From an uncultured Lachnospiraceae bacterium (GTDB lineage Bacteria; Bacillota_A; Clostridia; Lachnospirales; Lachnospiraceae): a stretch of 54,719 nt of DNA. The notes below the pieces were generated by a model. That model saw only the letters and a list, made by a program, of their open reading frames with translations. It made no database searches and was not told the origin of the DNA. The translations under genes were made by a program, and so were the position numbers. Where the stretch lies: assembly GCA_910577835.1 (NCBI GenBank), contig CAJTOU010000006.1, forward strand, positions 7,639-62,357, in the 5' to 3' direction. Shown here one piece after another: positions 32,380 through 40,427 of this stretch. Numbering within the stretch: position 1 is the stretch's first letter; every line of letters starts with the position of its first letter.

Positions 32380-33732
32380 ATGGAAAATATTTTGATGCAG
32401 AGTGTGGTAAGTATACTGCAAATGCTTGTGTTTACCATGTATTTGAAAGAAATACTTGGACTAAGACATTCTATATTTTGGATGCCTGTTTGCTGGATTT
32501 TGATGGAAGTAGTGGACAGAATAATTATTAAAATGGCAGATTCCGCAGGCATAAATGGACTGGTATATCTTTTATTATTAGAAATAATAGCGTTTTGGAT
32601 GGGTGATGGTTCATGGAAAAAGAAACTATTTATTACTCTGGGTTTTAGTGTTGTAATTATGGTTTTAGAGATACTTCTTATTAATATAGTAATTATATCT
32701 GGAATATGTGATTTAAATTTAATTTCTAATGATATAAAAATTTCTAGTTTAATATTGATTCTGACACAAATGCTTGCCTTTATATTTTTTCATATTATTA
32801 GTTACTACTGGAGGTATCAGATAAATAGTGAAACTTCAATAAAAAATTGGCTGGGAATTTTATTTGTCTCTGGCGGATGTTTTGCAGCAGTGCTTGTTCT
32901 TACTATAAATATGATAAATTATGATAGCTTTTCAATGAGTCAGGTAATAGTTTTGATTATTTTAATTTGCTTAAATTTCTTAAGCTACTATTTTTATTCT
33001 GTGTCTTTGGAAAAGAGCAGAATAGAGATGGAGACAATGATTTATCAAAAACAGATTGCCATATATCAGGAGAGGTATCAGGATATTCAGAAGACAAGAA
33101 AAGATATTTGGCATTTTCAACATGATATAAACAATCATCTGGGCGTCATACAGAAACTTTGTGAAGATGGAAAAGGAAAGAAAAAACCAGAAGAATGTAT
33201 GTATGAAATAGAAAAATATTTGAAAAGTATTGGTATAACTTATGATATGATATTTCATAATACAGATTCAGAAAATCTTATGATAGATTCCATAATAGAT
33301 ATAAAAAAAGGATATGCTTTATCTAAAGGGATTGATATGGTAACAGAGTTATACATACCTCCTAATATGAAATATGACAGTCTGGATATGGTTATTATTT
33401 TAGGAAATCTTTTGGATAATGCAATTGAAGCATGTGAGAAATTAATTAATAAGAAAAAACCTGAAATTACATTAAAAATACAATATAAAATGTCCAATAT
33501 TGTAATTCTTGTAAAAAATACATATGAGGGCGAAAATGGACAGTCAGGCAGCTCTGTGGATGATTCTTTGCCAAAAACGACAAAGACTGATAAAAAAGTA
33601 CATGGAATTGGTATGAGAAACGCAAAAGAAATCATAGAGAAATATAATGGTGTGATTGAATGGCGAACAGAGTATGGAATGTTTATTGTAGATGTTTTAC
33701 TGTATGAATTTGATAAAAGAGAGCTAAAATAA
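32380..33732 (+). CDS. AgrC-like sensor histidine kinase
   Basis: The 450-residue product has about six N-terminal transmembrane helices (residues 5-210), a coiled-coil linker, and a GHKL kinase core. The phospho-acceptor is in WHFQHDINNHLGVIQ; the N box is ILGNLLDNAIEACEK and the G box is HGIGMRNAKEIIEKY. This is the layout of peptide-sensing AgrC/ComD kinases. ATG 32380 lies seven bases after AGAAGGG; an upstream frame extends into agrA. It should sense the thiolactone peptide from AgrD and phosphorylate AgrA. Confidence 0.88.
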   Translation: MENILMQSVVSILQMLVFTMYLKEILGLRHSIFWMPVCWILMEVVDRIIIKMADSAGINGLVYLLLLEIIAFWMGDGSWKKKLFITLGFSVVIMVLEILLINIVIISGICDLNLISNDIKISSLILILTQMLAFIFFHIISYYWRYQINSETSIKNWLGILFVSGGCFAAVLVLTINMINYDSFSMSQVIVLIILICLNFLSYYFYSVSLEKSRIEMETMIYQKQIAIYQERYQDIQKTRKDIWHFQHDINNHLGVIQKLCEDGKGKKKPEECMYEIEKYLKSIGITYDMIFHNTDSENLMIDSIIDIKKGYALSKGIDMVTELYIPPNMKYDSLDMVIILGNLLDNAIEACEKLINKKKPEITLKIQYKMSNIVILVKNTYEGENGQSGSSVDDSLPKTTKTDKKVHGIGMRNAKEIIEKYNGVIEWRTEYGMFIVDVLLYEFDKRELK

Positions 33733-33750
33733 AAATAGATTAAATATTAA

Positions 33751-33812
33751 AAAATAAAGATTTCATTTTTTATATTATATTAATATTAAGAATGAAATCT
33801 TTATTTTTTGTT
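33751..33812 (+). terminator. Terminator after agrC
   Basis: A 17-bp perfect stem, AAAATAAAGATTTCATT with AATGAAATCTTTATTTT, a 23-base AT-rich loop and T residues. It separates agrAC from agrDB, which therefore need their own promoter. Confidence 0.85.
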
Positions 33813-33844
33813 TTAAATTTTATTCATTAATAATATTAAAAACA

Positions 33845-33911
33845 ACGAATTTTTACAAAATTCGCACGTTTTTTTACAAGTTGCGAAAAAGATATTTTAT
33901 TATGATAAAAT
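33845..33911 (+). promoter_or_regulatory. Tandem 21-bp repeats and promoter upstream of agrD
   Basis: Two adjoining 21-bp units start ACGAATTTTTACAAAATTCGC (33845-33865) and continue ACGTTTTTTTACAAGTTGCGA (33866-33886); about 15 of 21 bases agree. A 21-bp period is the geometry of LytTR-regulator sites (9-bp sites with 12-bp gaps). A -10-like GATAAAAT lies at 33904-33911. AgrA-controlled transcription of agrDB and perhaps of the peptide cluster is inferred. Confidence 0.6.
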
Positions 33912-33959
33912 ACAAAATAAGTAAAAATAATTTTATAAAAGTTTTTGGAGGCGTTATTA

Positions 33960-34133
33960 ATGAAAAAATTTATAGAAATATTATTAAAGGATGGAATCGG
34001 GGCAATAGGAGATAAGATGAACGACCATGTTTGTCCACTTGTTTTATATCAGCCAAAGGCATGTAAGCGTGGAGAAATGTTAAATGAAAATCAGTCACCA
34101 CAAAGAAAAGAGGATAATAAGAAAGGCATATAA
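33960..34133 (+). CDS. AgrD-like autoinducer peptide precursor
   Basis: A 57-residue precursor in three parts: an amphipathic N-terminal helix (MKKFIEILLKDGIGAIGDKM), a core NDHVCPLVLYQPK and a charged tail (CKRGEMLNENQSPQRKEDNK). Cys25 followed by four hydrophobic or aromatic residues and then QPK fits the clostridial AgrD pattern, in which Cys forms a thiolactone with the last core residue just before QPK. The likely signal is a ring of about CPLVLY with a short tail. A second Cys after QPKA is unusual. GGAGG lies upstream of the ATG. agrB starts five bases downstream. Confidence 0.85.
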   Translation: MKKFIEILLKDGIGAIGDKMNDHVCPLVLYQPKACKRGEMLNENQSPQRKEDNKKGI

Positions 34134-34138
34134 TTATT

Positions 34139-34705
34139 ATGTATAAGGTTGCTGAAAGATTAGCGGACCTATTAGTAGCCAAAAAGGTAGTAGAGTCAAA
34201 AGACAGAGATTTTTATCGGTATGCAATAGAAGGCATTTTGTTATATTGTGTAAATTTACTCACACTTTTTTTGTTAGCTATTATCAACGAAAAACTAATA
34301 GAATGTTGTATTTTTCTTGTATTTTTCTTTCCGTTGCGCACATATTGCGGAGGTATTCATATGAAAACATGGTACTCCTGTTATATTGTGTCATGTGCAA
34401 TGATACAGTTCATACTTATGTTATCCCATAATATTTGTATAGGATGGACAGTATTAATCATAGGATTATTTCTCTCTGAATTATGTATTTGGACATTAGC
34501 GCCGTGTGATAATCCGAATCATTCTCTGGGACAGGAACAGATAAAAAGATGCGAGCAGAGAGCAAAAATTTACAGCAGTATTATCATTTTTTTGACAATT
34601 ATTTTCAAATTGATTGGAGCTGATATCTGTGTAATGTTATCCTTTAGTGCTCAAATACTGGCTTCAGCATTGCTGATTATGGGATATTTTGCAAGATATC
34701 AATAA
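34139..34705 (+). CDS. AgrB-like peptide-processing membrane protease
   Basis: AgrB removes the AgrD tail and closes the thiolactone ring. The 188-residue product has about five or six transmembrane helices. The catalytic signature RTYCGGIHMKTWYSC holds the active-site His and, eight residues later, the Cys. The family motif APCDNPNHSL follows, matching PxDxPN. The start at 34139 is only five bases after the agrD stop, so translation is coupled. The radical SAM gene starts 21 bases after its stop, on the same strand. Confidence 0.9.
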   Translation: MYKVAERLADLLVAKKVVESKDRDFYRYAIEGILLYCVNLLTLFLLAIINEKLIECCIFLVFFFPLRTYCGGIHMKTWYSCYIVSCAMIQFILMLSHNICIGWTVLIIGLFLSELCIWTLAPCDNPNHSLGQEQIKRCEQRAKIYSSIIIFLTIIFKLIGADICVMLSFSAQILASALLIMGYFARYQ

Positions 34706-34726
34706 AATAAGCAAAAAGGAGAAAAT

Positions 34727-36088
34727 ATGGATATATTATTAAAACCATCAAAATACAATTTTTTTTATAAAGATGAACAGGGCGATTATCTTATGTGTAA
34801 TTTTTTCAAGGGAACAGACAGCTTTTGTAAGATAAATAACAAAAATATCGACAGATTTAATGAAATTATAAATAGGAAAAATATTTTGTTAAATAGAGAG
34901 GATAAGTTTATCAGTTATTTATACGAGAAAGGCTATCTGATAGATGAAAAAATAGATGAAGAATTTAGAGTGAAATCAATGTATTATAACACTGTGATGG
35001 GTGATGGATATTCTCTCACTATTATGCCTACGGAACAATGTAATTTCAGATGTAAATATTGTTATGAAACCTTTGAAAAAGGTAAAATGAGTAAGGAGGA
35101 CCAGAAAGCATTATTAAAATATATTCAGAAATGTATTGCACACTCAAACCGCCTGCATATATCATGGTTTGGGGGCGAGCCGCTTCTTGCAATGGATGTG
35201 GTAGAATATATTATGAGCAATGTGCAGAAGATGTGTAATCTCAGAAAAATCCATTATTCATCAAATATAACAACAAATGCATATCTTCTTGATGCAGATA
35301 TTTTTGAGAAACTATATCAATTTAGAGTAACTGCATATCAGATTACAGTAGATGGTCTAAAGGAACAACATGATTCTCAGCGTGTCAAAGGTGATGGAAG
35401 TGGTACTTTTGATAGAATAATGAAAAATCTAATCAGCATAAGAGATTTACCAAAGAACAAGTATAAATTCGCAAACATAACAGTTCGGGTAAATGTTACA
35501 AAAAATATTTTGGACAGATTAGATGAGTTTGTGAAGTATTACGACGATTTGTTTGGAAAAGATGAAAGATTTAATATTAGATTTGCCATTACAGATAACT
35601 ATGGAGGTGAGCAAATCAAGGATATTGAAGATAAATTGGTAAAGGGAAAAAATATCTATGACAAGTTAAAAGAGAAAGGCATCTATAATAATAATCTTGT
35701 TAATTTTGCAGATGCAATATCTGCATTTGAACCCATGAATTTAGTATGTTATGCTGCCTATAAAAATTCCTTTACCATAGGCTCTGACTTGACTTTATAT
35801 CGGTGTACCATTCATTTTGAAAAAAGTGAAAACTGTTTGGGAAAGATACTTCCAAATGGAGAGATGGAGATAGATACAGATTTAAATAACAGATGGTATA
35901 TTAAAGATAAGCTGAAAAATCCGGAGTGTAAAGAATGTTTTTATTTACCATGCTGTTATAATGTGAGTTGTCCATTAAGAGAAAATGTTTCTGCATTTGA
36001 AAATAAATGTACAATGAGAGATTATAAAGAAAACTTGGGGAATTATTTAGTGTTTTTAGATAAGAAAATGAAGTTTGAGACAATATAA
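34727..36088 (+). CDS. Radical SAM/SPASM peptide maturase
   Basis: Radical SAM enzymes of this class build thioether or related crosslinks in cysteine-rich peptides. The 453-residue product begins with about 80 residues resembling a PqqD-like peptide-recognition domain. The 4Fe-4S motif is TEQCNFRCKYCYE (CX3CX2C, Cys105, 109, 112), with SWFGGEPLL as the SAM-binding GGE motif. The C terminus is a cysteine-rich SPASM region: CYAAYKNSFTIGSDLTLYRC, then CKECFYLPCC...C, holding extra clusters. AAAAGGAG precedes the ATG. The substrate is presumably the four-cysteine precursor at 36454. The overall set resembles clostridial CLI_3235-class maturation systems. Confidence 0.9.
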   Translation: MDILLKPSKYNFFYKDEQGDYLMCNFFKGTDSFCKINNKNIDRFNEIINRKNILLNREDKFISYLYEKGYLIDEKIDEEFRVKSMYYNTVMGDGYSLTIMPTEQCNFRCKYCYETFEKGKMSKEDQKALLKYIQKCIAHSNRLHISWFGGEPLLAMDVVEYIMSNVQKMCNLRKIHYSSNITTNAYLLDADIFEKLYQFRVTAYQITVDGLKEQHDSQRVKGDGSGTFDRIMKNLISIRDLPKNKYKFANITVRVNVTKNILDRLDEFVKYYDDLFGKDERFNIRFAITDNYGGEQIKDIEDKLVKGKNIYDKLKEKGIYNNNLVNFADAISAFEPMNLVCYAAYKNSFTIGSDLTLYRCTIHFEKSENCLGKILPNGEMEIDTDLNNRWYIKDKLKNPECKECFYLPCCYNVSCPLRENVSAFENKCTMRDYKENLGNYLVFLDKKMKFETI

Positions 36089-36106
36089 GAAATGAAAGGA
36101 ATCATT

Positions 36107-36346
36107 ATGAATGAGATATTAATTAATATTTTAGAGGATATGGGATTTTTTGTATTGGACCAAGAACAGGATTTTGATATCAGGGATTATATCAGTGATT
36201 CAATACAATTTATGGATTTTATTGTAAGAATTGAAGATAAACTGCAAATAGAATTAAGCGATGATTTTTTGGATTATGACCTTTTATTATCTTCCGTAGC
36301 TCTGGCCAATAAAATAGAAATCTATAAAGATAGTCTGGAGCAATAA
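36107..36346 (+). CDS. Acyl-carrier-protein-like small protein of the peptide cluster
   Basis: The 79-residue acidic product has a four-helix carrier-protein pattern with ISDSIQFMDFIVRIEDKLQIEL; Ser32 in Asp-Ser-Ile sits where phosphopantetheine would attach. Small acyl-carrier-related proteins occur next to radical SAM maturases in clostridial peptide systems, with unknown role. ATG 36107 is seven bases after GAAAGGA; an in-frame start at 36092 lacks a site. It is 18 bases after the maturase. Confidence 0.75.
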   Translation: MNEILINILEDMGFFVLDQEQDFDIRDYISDSIQFMDFIVRIEDKLQIELSDDFLDYDLLLSSVALANKIEIYKDSLEQ

Positions 36347-36352
36347 AATTCG

Positions 36353-36702
36353 ATACTACCATTATTACATATAATCAATAGGGATTATATATATGACTAT
36401 ATATATTATTAAAGTGTTATTTAGGTAAAACTTTATTTTAAGGAGGTTTTAAAATGAAGAAAGTATTAAGCAAGCCTATGAAGCAGGTTTATGGAGTTGC
36501 TTCATTATATGTGAATGAGATTAGAAATACTGGCTCAGGAACTTGTTCTAATTCAGGTACAGGAAGCTGCAGCAATAGTGGCAAGGGTTCATGTAATAAT
36601 TCAGGCACTGGTTCATGCTACTAAAATAAAGAGAAAATAGTGAAATGATTTTAAGTGAATCAACATGAGGGCAGAAATAATATAATGTAATAATGGTAGT
36701 AT
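36353..36702 (+). repeat. 18-bp perfect inverted repeat flanking the precursor gene
   Basis: ATACTACCATTATTACAT (36353-36370) and its exact reverse complement ATGTAATAATGGTAGTAT (36685-36702) enclose the precursor gene. The right arm lies in the loop of the 36653-36725 hairpin. They could pair in the mRNA, or be the ends of a mobile cassette. Confidence 0.85.
36454..36624 (+). CDS. RiPP precursor with four cysteines at 8-residue spacing
   Basis: A 56-residue peptide. The leader (about residues 1-26) is MKKVLSKPMKQVYGVASLYV then NEIRNT. The core is made of 8-residue units, GSGTCSNS, GTGSCSNS, GKGSCNNS, and a last GTGSCY. Cysteines are at 31, 39, 47 and 55. AAGGAGG sits seven bases before the ATG, the best ribosome site of the cluster. 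It lies between the maturase/carrier genes and the protease/exporters, so it is the likely substrate; the regular Cys-Ser/Asn-Gly pattern suits repeated radical SAM thioether links. No close known family is recognised. Antibacterial or signalling function is not shown. Confidence 0.85.
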   Translation: MKKVLSKPMKQVYGVASLYVNEIRNTGSGTCSNSGTGSCSNSGKGSCNNSGTGSCY

Positions 36703-36725
36703 TACGTCAGCATGTTGATTCACTT
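36653..36725 (+). promoter_or_regulatory. 15-bp hairpin after the precursor gene
   Basis: AAGTGAATCAACATG (36653-36667) pairs perfectly with CATGTTGATTCACTT (36711-36725). The 43-base loop contains a second stem, GTAATA/TATTAC (36687-36705), which is also part of the 18-bp arm. There is no long T run, so this may stabilise the precursor mRNA or act as a partial terminator that lowers downstream expression. Confidence 0.75.
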
Positions 36726-36787
36726 TATCTTATGCAGCAATCAGCGTAAATGATAGTTGCGTGATTTGCCATATAAGGAGGATTTAT

Positions 36788-38608
36788 ATGATAACATCTG
36801 ATATTGTTATTATTGACAGCGGAGTATATTTTGATAAAGAAAAATCCGAAAAACCTGAAAAGGGTTTGAGAATATCAGTGAGGGATGGAATCGTAGAAGT
36901 TGATGAAAACTTTCAGGATGAGATGGGACATGGGACAGCAGTTTTTTCGATTATTCGTAAGTTTTCTCCTGATTCTGAAATTTTAAATATCAAACTCTTT
37001 GATGAAAATGGTGAAGTATCAGAAGAAGGTTTGTTTGAATCATTAAAGTATATAAGAGATAATGTAAACTGTAAAATCATTAATCTGAGCTGTGGAATAA
37101 AATATTGTAATCATGAAAAAGAGCTTGAAGAAATATGCGTAGAGCTACAAAAGAAAGGAATTATTATTATTTCAGCTTTTGATAATGATGGCTGCTGTTC
37201 TTTTCCAGCGGCATTTAAAAATGTAATTGGAGTGGATGCAAATTATCAATGTAAGGGAGCCTTTGATTTTGAATATGTTGAAGGGGATTTGGTAAATATA
37301 AGAGCAAAAGGCGGAATCCAAAGAGTAAAATGGAAGGATGGTAAAACAATAGTTTTAGGAGGAAGCAGCTTTGCATGTGCATATGTGACAGCTTATGCAG
37401 CAAATTTATTGCTTTCTATAAAGAAAAATTTAACAGTAGATGAAATTTTGTCAGAATTTAGAAAACATTCGGATAAAATATTTATAAACAATCATTTTGA
37501 AAATAAGAATAGTGGTGTAAATTGTGAACTTTCAGTAAAATCAGCGGCAATTTTTCCATTTAACAAAGAGATGCATTCTCTTATTCGATTTTCAGATTAT
37601 TTGAAGTTTAACATTGATTCTGTTTATGATGTCAGGCAGTTAGGAAGAACAGGAACCAAAACAAACAGAATTTTAAATTTGTCAGATGAGAAAAATAATT
37701 TTGTCATAAAGGATATTGGAAATATAGACTATGATAGTATAGACTGGATGATTTTGGGACATTTGGAAGAAGTAAACAGAATATTAAAAAGGGATATACG
37801 AAAAGAGATGGTTTTATCTTGTATACAAAATAATATTAATATCTATTCTTATGATTCCTTGGAATATTGCAAAGAACTTTTTATGGAAAAAGAATGTAAA
37901 GTTTTTTGGCCTGCCGTATATAGCAATGATGTGCCTCAAAATACTTTTGGAAAGTTATATGGAATAACAAAGCCTGTAATCGGAGTATTTGGAACAGCAT
38001 CCAAACAGGGCAAATTTACTCTTCAAATTACATTAAAAAAACTTCTGGAAGATTTAGACTATCATGTGGGAACAATTGGGACCGAGCCGCAGGCGTTACT
38101 TTTTGGAATGGACTATGTTTATCCTATGGGATATAATTCGGCAATCTATATAAATGAGCATGAATCTGTAATGTTATTAAATGAGATAATGTATAAACTG
38201 TGTAATAAAAGTGATATTATTATGGTGGGTTCTCAGGCAAATACAATTCCTTATAACTTTCTAAATACTTCGTCTTATCATACAAAACAAAACAGCTTTT
38301 TACTGGGAACACAGCCTGATGCCGTGATTTTGTGTGTAAATCCCAAAGATGATATAAGATATATCAAAAATACAATCAAATATATTGAGGGACTGACAGA
38401 CAGTAAGGTAATAGGAATTGTTGTATTTCCAATGAAGGAAAGCGATGACTGGAGGGGGATGTTTGATGCCAGAACTAAAATTTCTGATGAGGAGTATGAA
38501 ACATTATCATTAGAGATTGAAACAGCCTTTAATATTAAAGCATATAAGCTGGGTGAAATAAGTGATATAACAGTTTTAAGAGATAATATCATCCAATATT
38601 TTTCATAA
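36788..38608 (+). CDS. Subtilisin-type protease fused to a DUF1611-like P-loop domain
   Basis: A 606-residue cytoplasmic-looking protein without a signal peptide. Residues 1-210 form an S8 domain: Asp10 in VIIDSG, His48 in EMGHGTAVF, the oxyanion Asn133 in SAFDNDG, and Ser194 in GGSSFACAY. Residues 395-606 resemble DUF1611/TIGR04066-type domains, with a nucleotide-binding loop GVFGTASKQGKFTLQITLKKL and GTEPQALLFGMDYVYPMGYN. A middle linker (about 270-390) is unclassified. AAGGAGG precedes ATG 36788. In this cluster the S8 part probably removes the leader of the modified precursor; the P-loop part may be an energy- or chaperone-type maturation factor. Both roles are inferred. Confidence 0.85.
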   Translation: MITSDIVIIDSGVYFDKEKSEKPEKGLRISVRDGIVEVDENFQDEMGHGTAVFSIIRKFSPDSEILNIKLFDENGEVSEEGLFESLKYIRDNVNCKIINLSCGIKYCNHEKELEEICVELQKKGIIIISAFDNDGCCSFPAAFKNVIGVDANYQCKGAFDFEYVEGDLVNIRAKGGIQRVKWKDGKTIVLGGSSFACAYVTAYAANLLLSIKKNLTVDEILSEFRKHSDKIFINNHFENKNSGVNCELSVKSAAIFPFNKEMHSLIRFSDYLKFNIDSVYDVRQLGRTGTKTNRILNLSDEKNNFVIKDIGNIDYDSIDWMILGHLEEVNRILKRDIRKEMVLSCIQNNINIYSYDSLEYCKELFMEKECKVFWPAVYSNDVPQNTFGKLYGITKPVIGVFGTASKQGKFTLQITLKKLLEDLDYHVGTIGTEPQALLFGMDYVYPMGYNSAIYINEHESVMLLNEIMYKLCNKSDIIMVGSQANTIPYNFLNTSSYHTKQNSFLLGTQPDAVILCVNPKDDIRYIKNTIKYIEGLTDSKVIGIVVFPMKESDDWRGMFDARTKISDEEYETLSLEIETAFNIKAYKLGEISDITVLRDNIIQYFS

Positions 38609-38621
38609 ACAGGAGAAGATT

Positions 38622-40427
38622 ATGAATAAAAAGAGGTATAAAATATTATCAAATATATGGTATGCACTAAAAAATATATGGAAATGGGATAAAATATTTT
38701 ATTTTTGGTTTTTTCCAGCCATTCCCTTGGATGTAATAGTGCCGTTAATGGGAATTTATTTTCCAAAGCTTATTATAGATGCAGTAGAACAGAAGAAAAC
38801 GATAGCACAGATGCTTGGGATTATTATTTCTTATTTTGTGTTATTATTTGTTGCAGATACATGGAGGCGTTTTTGTAAATCAAAGCGTAATAGCAGAAGA
38901 TATCTTATCTGCAATATTTATCAGTTGAAAATTGTTGAAAAATTTTTGCGAATGGATTATTCCAATATAGACCATCCAAAAAAAATGGAGAAATATTCAA
39001 GGGCAATAGGAGATGCCTATACCATTGGTTCTCCTGAAAGTATATGGGAATCATTACTTGATTTCAGTATTAATATTTTGGGTGTGGCTACATATGGCAG
39101 TATTATTTTTATAATATCTCCAGTTATTTTAATATTTTTAGGGATATCGGCTGTGATTACATATTTGTTTGGAAGATATCGTGTCTGGTATACAGATAAA
39201 AACAGGGAAAAGTGGATTCCGTTAGACAGAAAAAAAGATTATATTGCATCTTTTTCAAGAAAATTCGAATATGCAAAGGATATTCGCATATATCATATGT
39301 CTGAATGGATGAATCATCAATATGAAAGGTTAGTAAAAGAACGATATCAATGGACAAAAAGACTTACTTTTCGAGGAGCATTTGGAAGCTTTATTCATGC
39401 AGTACTTTTTCTTATACAAAACGGACTGGCTTATGGAGTATTGTGTGAGATGCTGTTTCAGAATAATATAACCATTGGGGAGTTTGTATTTTATTTTTCA
39501 ACAATTGCAGGTTTTTCGGAATGGTTGAATAATATTATTTATGGAATAAATGGACTTATTGAGCAGGGAATTGCGATTGGATATTATAGAGATTATTTTG
39601 ATATAAAAGACAAATATAACCATGGTATTGGACGTGATTTACCAAAATCAGAAGAGATGCCTCTGGAAATTGAATTTGACCATGTATTTTATAAATATGA
39701 GGGTTCGGAAGAATATCTTTTTGACGATGTATGTTTTAAGATAAAAAAAGGAGAGAAGCTTGCGATTGTCGGAGAAAATGGAGCGGGAAAAAGTACATTA
39801 ATAAAATTGATATGCGGTTTGTATTTTCCTGAAAAAGGACGGATTCTTATAAATGGTATTCCTACAACTGAATTTAATATAGAGGATTATTATACGTTAT
39901 TTACAGTTGTTTTTCAGGATATTTATTTATTTCCAGTCTCCATTAGAGAATTTGTAGCATCTAGGCCGTCTGATGAAATTAACGATGAAAGAGTAAAAGA
40001 TGTACTAAAACAAGCCGGATTGGAAGAAAAAATATTATCTTTGGAAAATGGTATGTATACCAGATTAGTGAAAGGGGTATATGAGAATTCTATTGATTTA
40101 TCTGGTGGAGAGCAGCAAAAGCTTATGTTGGCAAGAGCGCTTTATAAAAATGCTCCGATTGTAATATTGGATGAACCTACATCGGCGCTTGACCCAATAG
40201 CTGAAAGTAAATTATATGAGGAATATAATAGCTTAATTAATGGAAAGACAAGTATATATATTTCCCACCGTCTGGCATCTACCAGCTTTTGTGACCGTAT
40301 TTTTTTGCTGGAACATGGCAGGATATCAGAACAGGGAACACATAAAGAGTTATTGGAGAAACAGGGTAAGTATGCACATCTATATGAAATACAAAGCCGC
40401 TATTATAAAGAAGGGAGTATTGTATGA
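38622..40427 (+). CDS. ABC exporter, half-transporter 1
   Basis: The 601-residue product has an N-terminal membrane domain with about six helices (residues 30-330) and a C-terminal ABC domain. The ABC domain has Walker A GENGAGKST (about 386), signature DLSGGEQQKLMLARAL, Walker B VILDEPTSALDP and SHRLAS. There is no C39 peptidase domain, so processing must come from another protein. It overlaps the second half-transporter by four bases (ATGA), so a heterodimer is likely. Its cargo is presumably the modified peptide. Confidence 0.92.
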   Translation: MNKKRYKILSNIWYALKNIWKWDKIFYFWFFPAIPLDVIVPLMGIYFPKLIIDAVEQKKTIAQMLGIIISYFVLLFVADTWRRFCKSKRNSRRYLICNIYQLKIVEKFLRMDYSNIDHPKKMEKYSRAIGDAYTIGSPESIWESLLDFSINILGVATYGSIIFIISPVILIFLGISAVITYLFGRYRVWYTDKNREKWIPLDRKKDYIASFSRKFEYAKDIRIYHMSEWMNHQYERLVKERYQWTKRLTFRGAFGSFIHAVLFLIQNGLAYGVLCEMLFQNNITIGEFVFYFSTIAGFSEWLNNIIYGINGLIEQGIAIGYYRDYFDIKDKYNHGIGRDLPKSEEMPLEIEFDHVFYKYEGSEEYLFDDVCFKIKKGEKLAIVGENGAGKSTLIKLICGLYFPEKGRILINGIPTTEFNIEDYYTLFTVVFQDIYLFPVSIREFVASRPSDEINDERVKDVLKQAGLEEKILSLENGMYTRLVKGVYENSIDLSGGEQQKLMLARALYKNAPIVILDEPTSALDPIAESKLYEEYNSLINGKTSIYISHRLASTSFCDRIFLLEHGRISEQGTHKELLEKQGKYAHLYEIQSRYYKEGSIV

